Shown here: in pieces, positions 13,101 to 25,100 of the stretch
How the letters are laid out: each line of letters opens with the position of its first letter
Position numbering within the stretch: the stretch's first letter is position 1
NCBI GenBank assembly: GCA_030248195.1
Contig: JASAND010017926.1
Span: 1-64,000 of the forward strand
Reading direction: 5' to 3'
Length of the DNA stretch: 64,000 bases
Source: Trissonchulus latispiculum
Taxonomy: Eukaryota; Nematoda; Enoplea; Enoplida; Ironidae
The notes under the pieces: generated by a model
Told to the model about the DNA's origin: nothing
Seen by the model: the letters and a program-made list of their open reading frames with translations, nothing else
The model's database searches: none
Made by a program: the position numbers and the translations under genes

Positions 13101-16100
13101 CAGCACAACCAAATTATATACTATATAGTTTACGTATATATAACTGCTGGAATTGTAATTATAGACTGACATTAATTGCTTTGTATATGGCAATCGCCAT
13201 GGCGAAGCGTGAAAGCCCGCGAATATGGGTTGCTCGGCGAAGCTGTGCCCATATTAATTCGCCCACAACCTAGTCCTCTTCTTTTTTTGAACCTAGCCCC
13301 ATATTAAGCATTTTTAAGACTAGTCCTCTCTTGATTTTACAACTTCACAACTACCCATATTACTTTTTCATGCTCCGGAGGAGCATTTTTATTACTTGTC
13401 CTTCTGTCATTTTAAAGGTTCCCTTTCCAGCAGTGAGCTGACGCAGATAAGGAGCTTGAAAAATGCAATAGGCAGGGCAAATGTGAGCAAATGGGCTTTC
13501 AGTTTTTTTACCAAACATGACTACTTTTGAAGACTTTAATTTTTGACCCACACCGGACCCACTGTGGGTGGGGACCCAATCACAGGTCGGTGGGGCCACT
13601 TTTTGTGGGTGGCATAATGACAAAAGTTGATCGCCTCGCCAAGGGCTTTCATTTGATACCAAACTTGACCACTTTTGTAGACTTTCATTTTTGACCCACA
13701 CCGGACCCACAGTGGGTGGGGGGCCCACCCACAGGTCGGTGGGGCCACTTTTTGTGGGTGGCATAATGACAAAAGTTGATCGCCTCGCCAAGGGCTTTCA
13801 TTTGATACCAAACTTGACCACTTTTGTAGACTTTCATTTTTGACCCACACCAGACCCACAGTGGGTGGGCGCTGTGGGTCAGGGGTCACATCCACCGACC
13901 TCAGCAGTATGCTCATCGTTTTCAGCGACCCCGATTTACTATATATGGGTACCACCCCAAGGCCGAAAAACGCCATTTTTAGTGACTTTTAGGCCATTTC
14001 TAGTAAAAGTGGGACTTAGAAACTTTTCGTGAAAACAGGTGAAAAAATGCAAAGTTTGGGCCCATCTCCTGAAAGCTACAGAGCGAAATTAAAAAATCCC
14101 CCTCGTTACATTCCGCGCATAGTCCGAAATATTCAAATAAAATAAACCAAACCGATCTAGCTGCTAGCCTGTGAAAAAAAGTCGATCACAACCGAAGTGC
14201 CAAAATAGCGAAAGTCCGACTTTGGGGCCTTGGCACAGAGCCAAAATTGGCCAGGTGCCAAAATGACCAAAAAAAGGTTGCATGGGAGGACCCTGCCTAC
14301 CAACATATAATAGTAGTATAGGACCAAAATGCCCATATCGTTCCAACACTGCGCTGACATAAGCACTTCCAAAAAGCGTTATTAACCGAGAAAAAAAAAA
14401 CAAACGCACGGTAACTCCCGCCTAGTGCAAAATTTCGAAGTTAGGAATTTTAACCAAAAGTATGGTGGTACTTGTAGTACTGCTCGAGTACTTTACGATG
14501 GCAACATTTTTACCCCTCCCAGACCTCTAATTAGCTGGCACCAGGCCAACACTGTCTCCAGGGGGCCGCGCAGACGCCTTTATACCCATATTATGTAGGG
14601 GCGCTATCGCGCCCCTACATAATATACGCGAAATTTGTGCAGTGAATGGTTAGTTCATGGCAAGACGAAACATTTATTCGGTGGCATTTTTGCATTGTAA
14701 GTCAGAATTTAGCAAAAACCGACTTGACCCAACTTTGAAAATTTCTAGAAAATCTTAGAACTAACAAAAAACACCTCATATAGATATTAACACGCTATCT
14801 AGTTCAGATTAACGTTTTGGCAAGTTATAGCTCATTTGCTCTTGCACAGAGCTCAAACTTTTGGTCACCGCGAAATTTTCCTAACTTTTTCGTTTTCCTA
14901 TGTTTAACACATGTTGAGGTCACCTTTGGAGTACTATTGTGAATGATAGGGAAAGTTTTGCAACAAACGCAACTGTCTTGTTTTGGGGACCTACGGGGAT
15001 TACAAAATATGTGAAAATGAGAAAAATCGGAGATGGTCGAAAATTCGCGACCCCCCCTTAAATACGTATATATATATATTGTATATGTATACCATTATGT
15101 TCTTGTTCTTCTTCTTCTTCTGCGGCTGCCGGCGGAGCGAATCCATATGGGGAGTCTCCACCTATAGGCCCAGCACACGTTTTAGCAAATACGTCAAAGA
15201 GAGCAGCCTGGAATAGGGCCAAAGACAGCCAGAATAGATGACACAAACTCGCTAGCACAAAGGACCGGAGGCCTCCAACTCCAACATGACTGAGGACAAA
15301 ACAGGAAGATATACATTCAGCCAAGCCATGCCCCGCGATGTTAGAATCCATTCGGCACGCAGGTCAGACGGTCCAGCGAACACGTGGAAGGATAATTGAC
15401 AACTGCCTCGACCACAGCATGAAGGAAATCTCTAGCCGGAACGGACGCGGATTCTTTTGCTAATCGTTAAACGAAAATCAACACACATCACCCCACCAAG
15501 TGGGTAGCTTAACCACTAAATCTCCCCTGTTCTTCTTCTTCCTTGGCGGCAGTCGGAGTACGTTCATATAAAGAGACCCCTCTTCTACGCCCAGCACACG
15601 TCCTTGCAAGGCAGACCACAAAGGGAAACCCGGAAAAGGGTTGTGCCAGAAGAGGTCTATTCGGATTTATATATAATCTGAAAATTTATAAGCATAACTT
15701 AAGGACAGGAGGTATCCAGCGGCGACACGACTGAACATAAAAACAAAGCGGAAGGATCAGTCATGTCTCGTCCCGCAGAATAGGAAAAAGCATTCAGTGC
15801 CGTTTACCAGGCGGATACCAGGGGACACCGTCCGGATCTCATTTGAAGAAGGGGAGGAGGGGGGGGAGAAGGAAGGAGGCGTGAAGGAGGGATCTCATTT
15901 GATTTGAGTAAATCTCCTCATATTTTCAAGAAAATTAACGCTTCCTTCCAGTGGATGCTACATACAAAGAAGCGCAATCCTTTACTGAAAATCCTTGAAG
16001 ATTTGCGGGCACCAGGGGCCGGTTCCATACAAGTCTGCGAGTACTAGACTCGACAACTATGCTACTACATAGCACTCGACTTGCGAGTCTAGCTGCTCTG

Positions 16101-19100
16101 CTAGCAAGTTTGAACACTGGCGGATTATATATATATAATTGGATTCCATAAAAGTTTCGTATAGCACTGCTAGTACGCTACTATGTAGCATCCGTCTAGT
16201 TCACTAGTCTACTTTGACTAGAGAACTGTTAGAAAAACATTAATAAATTCTAAGTGTTTGTGCTAAAATTTTTACAGTTAATTGTTACAAGTTCTTGCTA
16301 AAATTACGTGTAGTTTGGTTGACTTATTTACAAGTTATAATTATTTGAATAATTATAGTCAGGGGGGGGGGGGGGAAGAAAAACATGAATAGGGAAGCAA
16401 GCCTCTAACTTTTTCTTCGCTTGGATTTGGATCGGTTTGAGTATACCGTTATGTAACGTGGGCAAATACCTATCCAATCGTATATTCAAACTTCTCTTAT
16501 ACCTCACTCAGCTTTGGCAGTAACAGGATTTGTCCATGTTTTTTACCCGCAAATCGGGGAAAAAACATGGTGCGGCGAAAAAAACATGGCACGGATTTCT
16601 ACCAACCAACCATTTAGAGTGGTTTAAAAGCATTGTTTCAGCTGTTTTTAGCGTGCAAAACTACCTAGGCACCCTTCTAACCTCACAGCAAGCTTAAAAC
16701 CCGATTTTTTGGTCAAAATGTTAAATCCGCCGTACCTAACCTGTTTGGGCATGAAACCTGCAGGGAATTGGCCATAATATGCAGAATATCACTAGAAACA
16801 AGTTAGTTGGGTTAAAAATTGCAATATTCCATCATTTTTTAAGTTTTTTAAAATTTTCATTTTTACCATAGAAACTTATGAAACCTGGCATGTTGATGCT
16901 GCAAATCAAATTTTCGAGCTAGAAGCTTCAAAAACGCTCAAAGTTGGAGGTTTTTAGTGGTTTTAAAGCATTCTCTTTCCTATAGAAGCATTAGTTACGC
17001 CTTCCTGAAGCATACGCAAAAATTTTAAAATTTGGTCACCATGTTTTTTCCCGCTCTAGTGGACCCAATGTGGGGGAAAAAACATGGTCAAATTTTTTTA
17101 CTGGGTGTAAGCAGGGGAAAACCACTATTGCCATGTGATAGAGCAAGTCAAATTATGCCCGCATGCCAATTTATAGTAGCCAAAGTTTGATAGTTGGTTA
17201 GATATAGACTTGCAAACTTTCGAAAATCCTTAGCATTCTGGCCAATTTGGGGAGGTCAACTTTGGTCAAGTACTGTATTTACAGAATCAAACTTAGAAAC
17301 CAATCTGGTACTGTAGGGTATACTTCTAGACTTCCTCTTTCTAATGGGCTATACTAGGCAGCTGCAACTGCTATGGTTGGGGAGTAGGCGACCATGTTTT
17401 TTCCCTTCTTTTCCGTCATGTTTTCCCCCCTCTGACCAGGGTTTTTTTTCAAATTCGGACCCGTGCTTTTCAGTGTGTTTTTCTGAGAAAAAGTGTGTTT
17501 TTCTAAGAAAATGTGTGTTTTTTCTAAAAATTGATTTTTCGCGTTTTAAATGCGTTTACGACTATTTTTACTACATATAGCCTATTCCTAGTTGGTCTTT
17601 GTCGTTCTAGCGATAAAAGTCAATAGATACTGACGTGTATGGTCGATTTGGACGAAATGAGCGCAATATCATCGAAAGAAAAGGAAGAAAAGCGTATTTG
17701 CAACGGGGGGACTGGGGGGCGGAGCCCCCCAGAAGCTGAAAATTTTTTTAAAAATCGGTAAAAAACCACAATGGAAACAATTGAACCTTTTGATTTTGTA
17801 AACCATATTTTCTTTTGAAACGGTGCTAGAGATTTAATGCAGCTTAAAGTAAATAATGTGGTAAACTAATATAATAAGTATGTACGTATATATACAAGTA
17901 ATTAAAATGCTCCTCCGGAGCATGAAAAAGTAATATGGGTGGTGGTGAGGTTGTAAAATCAAGAGAGGACTAGTCTTAAAAATGCTTAATATGGGGCTAG
18001 GTTCAAAAAAAGAAGAGGACTAGGTTGTGGGCGAATTAATATGGGCACAGCTTCGCCGAGCAACCCATATTCGCGGACTGAAGAAGTTATACACATACAC
18101 AAACGTATACCAGTGTTTAGATTTAGTTACGGTGCGTAAATAATATATACAACTCTGATTAACGAGTTTTAATGGAAGCAAACATTTCTTTCAACAAACT
18201 CTTAATACAAGAACCAAAAATGCTCCTTCGTCGCATGTAAAATACATATGAGTACTCTCAGGCAGGTTGTACAAACACGGAAACTAGCCTGTAAAATGCA
18301 TATGAGTGGCGTTGAGGTTGTAAATTAAGGAAAACAAGTTGCAACGGCTTAACATATGAGCCTGTCCTACAACGAGGCTCATATTGGCGTATATAATAAT
18401 ATAATTTGTCGATATTTGACCTTCATATAAATAGCACGTAAAGCTTTTCATTACAAAATTGTCCTTCACACATCTTGTCGCTAAGACATTATACTGTGCA
18501 TACGCATTATACGGCATGCCACTCTGCGCTCTGACTCAGAGCCAAGTGGGGAAAGCATTACGTATGTGAGAGTAGTGTGCCATAGTGTTCCGAGAATACA
18601 GTAGGTGTACTATAGTGCTTCCGGAAATAGTAGGTGCCATGGTGTTTCGGGAAACATCAGCTTGCATGTATATACAGTTCAACTTGAGGTGTCGCAGTTC
18701 ACTTCGTTCAGTCCATTTCTTTCAGGCCACAATGTTAACATATTATTTATATTCATTCGTTTTTTCTTTAATATGATGGCCTGATGATCTTTAAGAAGAC
18801 TGCACTGTGACGCCAATATGAGCCTCGTTGTAGGACAGGCTCATATGTTAAGCCGTTGCAACTTGTTTTCCTTAATTTACAACCTCAACGCCACTCATAT
18901 GCATTTTACAGGCTAGTTTCCGTGTTTGTACAACCTGCCTGAGAGTACTCATATGTATTTTACATGCGACGAAGGAGCATTTTTGGTTCTTGTTTTCCAT
19001 TCTTTTACATATGTATGCGCAAAAAAGAACCAACATAATATATTTCCGAACACCATGCGCAAGCAGATACTATTTTGACACTTTTGGAAAAATTCATATT

Positions 19101-22100
19101 TGACTCAAAATCGCTTATGTCCCCACACCCCACCCCACCACAGCACTCTACAGCCACTTTGAGCATGCAATTTCATTTTTGACCGAAAATCGCCTAAGTG
19201 CCCAACCCACCCCACCACAGCACTCTACAGCCACTTTGAGCATGCAATTCTATGACAAAAGTTGCTCTGCTCGCTTAGGGCTTTCATTTGGTACCAAATT
19301 TGACCACTTTCATTTTTGACCGAAAATCGCCTAAGTCCCCACCCCACCCCACCACAGCACGCTACAGCCATTTTGAACATGCAATTCTATGACAAAAGTT
19401 GCTCAGCTCACTTAGGGCTTTCATTTGGTACCAAATTTTACCACTTTTGAAAAATTTCATTTTTGACCGAAAATCGCCTAAGTCCCCACCCCACCAAACC
19501 ACAGCACTCTACAGCCACTTTGAGCATGCAATTCTATGACAAAAGTTGCTCAGCTCACTTAGGGCTTTCATTTGGTACCAAATTTGACCACTTTTGAAAA
19601 ATTTCATTTTTGACCGAAAATCGCCTAAGTCCCCACCCCACCCCACCACAGCACTCTACAGCCACTTTGAGCATGCAGTTCTATGACAAAAGTTTCTCAG
19701 CGCACTTAGGGCTTTCATTTGGTACCAAATTTGACCACTTTTGAAAAATTTTATTTTGGACCACCTGACCCCTTACCGACCTGACCCCTCAGACGGCCAA
19801 GTGGAGCCAGCCCAGCAAAATGGGTGCGTTGTACAGCAAAACGGACACCGGAAATGAGCTGGGCGCACCAGAAAACCCATATAGAGAAAGTTTTGAGAGG
19901 CCAAGTAGAGCCTAGTATGGACCTCCAGGAAACGGTTGCCGACATGACCCTCCAGACGGCAAAGTGGAACCAGCCCAGCAAGATGGATGAGTCGGACGGC
20001 AAAACGGACACCGGCAATAAGCTGGGCGCACCAGAAAACCCCTATAGAGAAAGTTTTGAGAGGCCAAGTAGAGCCTAGTATGGGCCTCCAGGTAGCGGTT
20101 GCCGACATGACCCTCCAGACGGCAAAGTGGAACCAGCCCAGCAACTTGGGTCAGTCGGGCAGCAAAAGTAATAGCAGGAATCGATTCTCCGACCGCAAAA
20201 ACCTTTGTATGCACGATTTGAGCCTTCCAGGTCGCAAAATAAGCGAAAAACCAAGTTCAAAGTTGGACCCAAAATTCACCAACTTTGGCAGGCCAGTACC
20301 CAAAAATTACGCTCACGGCCGGAAAATCATATAGCAATTGAACGACCCTGATATGTGTCCTATTCAGCCATATAGGCAGTATTGCCCCATATATAGCCCA
20401 GTCTGACTTATTAAGGTGACATTGAAGCATACTTTTTGGTCATTTTAGCGTTTTGGCCGACTTTGGCCCCCCACCAAAAATTTTTTTCCGGCTCTGGGAG
20501 GCATAAAAACTAGCCTATCGGCTTATTTTTGTTGCGTACTCCAAGAATATATATGGTTTTCATAGGCAAAAATTTTTCTATCTGTTGTTATTAAAGCTAC
20601 AAAACCCCCTTACCAAACGTCAAAGCGGAGAACCGGAAAAAAAAAACATCACTCTCGTAAGCGATTTTTGGCATAACTTTTTAACGGAAAGTGGTACGGG
20701 GATGAAACTTCGCACACATACTAAACTCGACACGTACAATTTTTTGCGCACATAATCTGCGCAGGATCTGCGCAGGAATCTGCGCAGCTTCTGCGCAGCC
20801 TTGTTTTACACGGTCATTCGACCATTTTCACTCATATTATAGGGGTCGCTACCGCGACCCCTATGATTAGTGTGCATTTTAACCATTTATAAGAAAAGCC
20901 TATATTTCAACAATAATTTCAGGACTCTCCGACGATCTTCTATTTCCATTGAACCGCTAGCTTTACAATCATAGCCTTGGTTTTTTCTCGTTGCTTGCCG
21001 TAGTCCAGCACAACCAAATTACTATATAGTTGACGTATATATATATACCTAGCTAATCTAACTTTTTATCAAGCAACTTGCAGCGATTGTTGAACTGCTG
21101 GAATTGTTGTTATTGCCGACATTAATCGCTTTGTATATGACAATCGCCATGGCGAAGCGTGAAAGCCCGCGAATATGGGTTGCTCGGCGAAGCTGTGCCC
21201 ATATTAATTCGCCCACAACCTAGTCCTCTTCTTTTTTTGAACTAGCCCCTATATAAAAATTTTTAGACTAGTCCTCTCTTGATTTTACAACCTCACCACC
21301 ACCCATATTACTTTTTCATGCTCCGGAGGAGCATTTTAATTACTTGTCCTTCTGTCGTTTTAAAGGTTCCCTTTCCAGTTGTGTGCTTACTTATATAAGG
21401 AGCTTGAAAAATGCCGTAGGCAATTTGTATGCAAAATTTTAGCCTTCCAGCTATCTCCAGCAGCTTGAACCGGGAACAGCTTCAACTTTGAACCAGTTGA
21501 ACTAGATCTGGTCAGCCGTGGGTCGCCTCAAAAGTCCTCAAAAGCTCAAAAGTCGCCTCGCCAAGGGCTTTCATTTGATACCAAACATGACCACTTTTGA
21601 AGACTTTCAGTTTTGACCCACACCGGACCCACTGTGGGTGGGGCACCAACCCACAAGTCGGTGGGACCACTTTTCGTGGGTGGTATAATGACAAAAGTTG
21701 ATCGCCTCGCCAAGGGCTTTCATTTGATATCCAACTTGACCACTTTTGAAGACTTTCATTTGTGACCCTCACCGGACCCACTGTGGGTGGGGCACCCACC
21801 CACAAGTCGGTGGGACCACTTTTCGTGGGTGGTATAATGACAAAAGTTGATCGCCTCGCCAAGGGCTTTCATTTGATACCCAACTTGACCACTTTTGAAG
21901 ACTTTCATTTTTGACCCACACCGGACCCACTGTGGGTGGGGCACCCACCCACAAGTCGGTGGGACCACTTTTCGTGGGTGGTATAATGACAAAAGTTGAT
22001 CGCCTCGCCAAGGGCTTTCATTTGATATCCAACTTGACCACTTTTGAAGACTTTCATTTGTGACCCTCACCGGACCCACTGTGGGTGGGGCACCCACCCA

Positions 22101-25100
22101 CAAGTCGGTGGGACCACTTTTCGTGGGTGGTATAATGACAAAAGTTGATCGCCTCGCCAAGGGCTTTCATTTGATACCCAACTTGACCACTTCTGAAGAC
22201 TTTCATTTTTGACCCACACCGGACCCACTGTGGGTGGGGCACCCACCCACAAGTCGGTGGGGCCACTTTTCGTGGGTGGTATAATGACAAAAGTTGATCG
22301 CCTCGCCAAGGGCTTTCATTTGATACCCAACTTGACCACTTTTGAAGACTTTCATTTTTGACCCACACCGGACCCACTGTGGGTGGGGCACCCACCCACA
22401 GGTCGGTGGAGCCACTTTTTGTGGGTGGCATAATGACAAAAGTTGATCGCCTCGCCAAGGGCTTTCATTTGATACCCAACTTGACCACTTTTGAAGACTT
22501 TCATTTTTGACCCACACCGGACCCACTGTGGGTGGGGCACCCACCCACAGGTCGGTGGGGCCACTTTTTGTGGGTGGCATAATGACAAAAGTTGATCGCC
22601 TCGCCAAGGGCTTTCATTTGATACCAAACTTGACCACTTTTGAAGACTTTCATTTTTGACCCACACCGGACCCACTGTGGGTGGGCGCTGTGGGTCAGGG
22701 GCCACATCCACCGACCTCGGCAGTATGCTCATCGTTTTCCGCGACCCCGATTTACTATATATGGGTACCACCAAACGGCCAAAAAACGCCATTTTTAGTG
22801 ACTTTTAGGCCATTTCTAGTAAAAGTGGGACTTAGAAACTTTTCGCCCAAACAGGCCAAAAAATGCAAAGTTTGGGCCCATCTCCTGAAAGCTACAGAGC
22901 GAAATTAAAAAATCCCCCTCGTTACTTTGAGCGCATAGTCCCAAATATTCAAATAAAATAAACCAAACCGATCTAGCTGCTAGCCTGTGAAAAAAAGTTG
23001 ATTTCAACCGAAGTGCCAAAATAGCGAAAGTCCGACTTTGGGGCCTTGGCACAGAGCCAAAGTTGGCCGAGTGCCAAAATGACCTTCGTTTGGTAGCATG
23101 GGGGGATACTGTCTACCAACATATCATAGTAGCATTGGACCAAAATGCCCACATCGTTCCAACACTTCGCTAGAAAATGCACTTCCAATAAGCGTTATTA
23201 ACCGAGAAAAAAAAAAACAACCGCACGGTAACTATCGCCTAGTGCAAAATTTCGAAGTTCCGAATTTTAACCAAAAGTATGGTGATACTTGTAGTACTAC
23301 TCGAGTACTTTACGATGGTAACCTTTTTACCCCTCCCGGACCTCTAATTAGCTGGCACCAGGCCCACACGGTCTCCAGGGGCCGCGCAGACGCCTTTACA
23401 CCCATATTATGTAGGGGCGCTATCGCGCCCCTACATAATAAAAAACAAGACAAGAAAACAAACCCATAGGGCTTTCATTTGATGCCAAATTTGACCACTT
23501 CTGAAAAATTTTATTTTTGACCCAAAATCGCCTAAGTCCCCACCCCACCCCACCACAGCACTCTACAGCCACTTTGGATACGCAGTTCTATGACAAAAGT
23601 TGCTCAGCTCACGTAGGACTTTCATTTGATACCAAGTTTGACCACTTTTGAAAAATTTTATTTTTGACCCAAAATCGCCTAAGTCCCCACCCCACCCCAC
23701 CACAGCACTCTACAGCCACTTTGGGTACGCAGTTCTATGACAAAAGTTGCTCAGCTCACTTAGGGCTTTCATTTGATACCAAGTTTGACCACTTTTGAGA
23801 AACTTTATTTTCGACCATTTGACCCTCCCACCCGACTGACCCTTCAAACGGCAAAGTAGAACCAGCCCAGCAAAATAGGTACGTCGGACGGCAAAACGAA
23901 TACCGGGAATGAGCTGGGCACACCAGAAAACCCCTATAGACAAAGTTTTGAGAGGCCAGGTAGAGCCTACTATGGACCTCCAGGAAGCGGTTTCCGACTT
24001 GACCCTCCAGACGGCAAACTGGAACCAGCCCAGCAAATTAGGTACGTCGGACGGCAAAACGGATACCCGGAATGAGCCGGGCGCACCAGAAAACCCCTAT
24101 AGACAAAGTTTTGAGAGGCCAGGTTAAGCCTACTATGGACTTCCAGGAAGCGGTTTCCGACTTGACCCTCCCGACGGCAAAGTGGAACCAGCCCAGCAAA
24201 ATGGGTGGGTCTGACAGTAAAACTGACTGCGGGAATCGATTCTCCGCGCCAGAAAACCATTGTATGGAAGATTTGAGCTTTCAAAGTTGAATAGTTAGCG
24301 AGAAATTTCGATTTTTCATTTTTCGAATTTTCGCCATTTTTGACGGGCCACTGTGGTCGCTAGGGAAGAGATAGAGACACGCAACCTGGACCGTTAGTTA
24401 GTTCAATATATGTAATTTCTGAATATAAAAAGAAATCAGCTCCAGCTCGTAATGTTCGACCTGAGCGACGACCACAAAAATGGTAACTTTTCGCTATGAG
24501 CCGACTTTGCGGCGCCACTGCGGCGCTGTGGCGCAGCTGCGGCGCAAAAAAAGTTGTGATTCTTAAATTCTTTAGAGGGTACTACTAGACCCCATAGCCC
24601 TTTAGGTTGGCCCACCGCTGCAGATCACGTGAAAGCGGCGAACATTATGTACAATACAACCATCAAATAGGAGAAACCGGAAAAAAAACATCGCCGCCAT
24701 AACCGGTCCGGGGCGCAACTTTTTAACGGTAAGTGATACGGGGCTGAAACTTCACAGACATACTAAACTCGATGTGCTCTACAATTTGCGCATGAAAAGT
24801 CTCCAGCCACTTTTCACACATATTATAGGGGTCGCTGCCGCGACCCCAATGATACATATACTAGAGGATTACAAAAGAAAAAGGACACAAGCACAGAGCT
24901 TGGACGCCAAAGCTTTGAAAAAATGAATGAAAAGACAAGCGCGCCGCAGGTGCAAAATTTTTTCAAGAAACGGTCTTCTGTAGTTCAAAACTTTTAAAGA
25001 AACTAGTAAAATTTTGCTTCTGAATCTCAAAATTTCGGTGTGTTTTTAAGTGTGTTTTTCTAAGAAAAAGTGTGTTTTTCTAAGAAAAAGTGTGCGAAAA

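Larger units (their letters stand above)
12637..14620 (+). mobile_element. Composite element E1 (head module, minisatellite, hairpin end)
   Basis: This is the simplest complete member of a family seen five times here. In order it holds: a head module bounded by 183-bp inverted repeats (12637-13399); a spacer; about two and a half 149-bp minisatellite units (about 13480-13880); a tail that includes the phrase CGACCCCGATTTACTATATA (near 13926); and a 34-bp hairpin block starting CATATTAT (14587-14620). The E2 copy matches over the entire length outside its nested insertion. No open frame of useful size is present, so any transposition would be in trans. A terminal hairpin plus internal minisatellites recalls Helentron-type elements, but I see no Rep/helicase partner. 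The class is an inference. Confidence 0.6.
18207..20866 (+). mobile_element. Composite element E3, nested in E2
   Basis: It has the family layout with different sequence: a head module with 183-bp perfect inverted repeats (18207-18993), a ~147-bp minisatellite, a 163-bp minisatellite, a tail with the phrase GGAAAGTGGTACGGGGATGA (near 20688), and a 34-bp hairpin block (20833-20866). It lies inside the head of E2, so E3 arrived later. Its perfect arms agree with that order. Confidence 0.65.
17894..23436 (+). mobile_element. Composite element E2, interrupted by E3
   Basis: Same order as E1. Left arm at 17894-18076 (183 bp), right arm at 21167-21347 (181 bp, slightly decayed), a 149-bp minisatellite expanded at about 21540-22690, the same tail including CGACCCCGATTTACTATATA (near 22742), and the 34-bp hairpin at 23403-23436. 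The head is split: sequence contiguous in E1 near 12950 is separated here by E3 (18207-20866). No coding capacity is seen. Confidence 0.65.

Noticed and set aside
12637..13399. Bacterial insertion sequence or MULE
   Set aside because: No transposase frame and no flanking duplication; shared right flanks show that the module is part of a larger composite unit.
19751..20334. Frames on both strands through the 163-bp repeat
   Set aside because: Repeat translations. Both strands are open over the same units and neither has a recognisable domain.
21512..22792. Overlapping minus-strand frames of 80-146 codons beginning [16 protein letters not shown]
   Set aside because: They are translations of the 149-bp minisatellite in three phases; the period is not a multiple of three and the frames shift from unit to unit.
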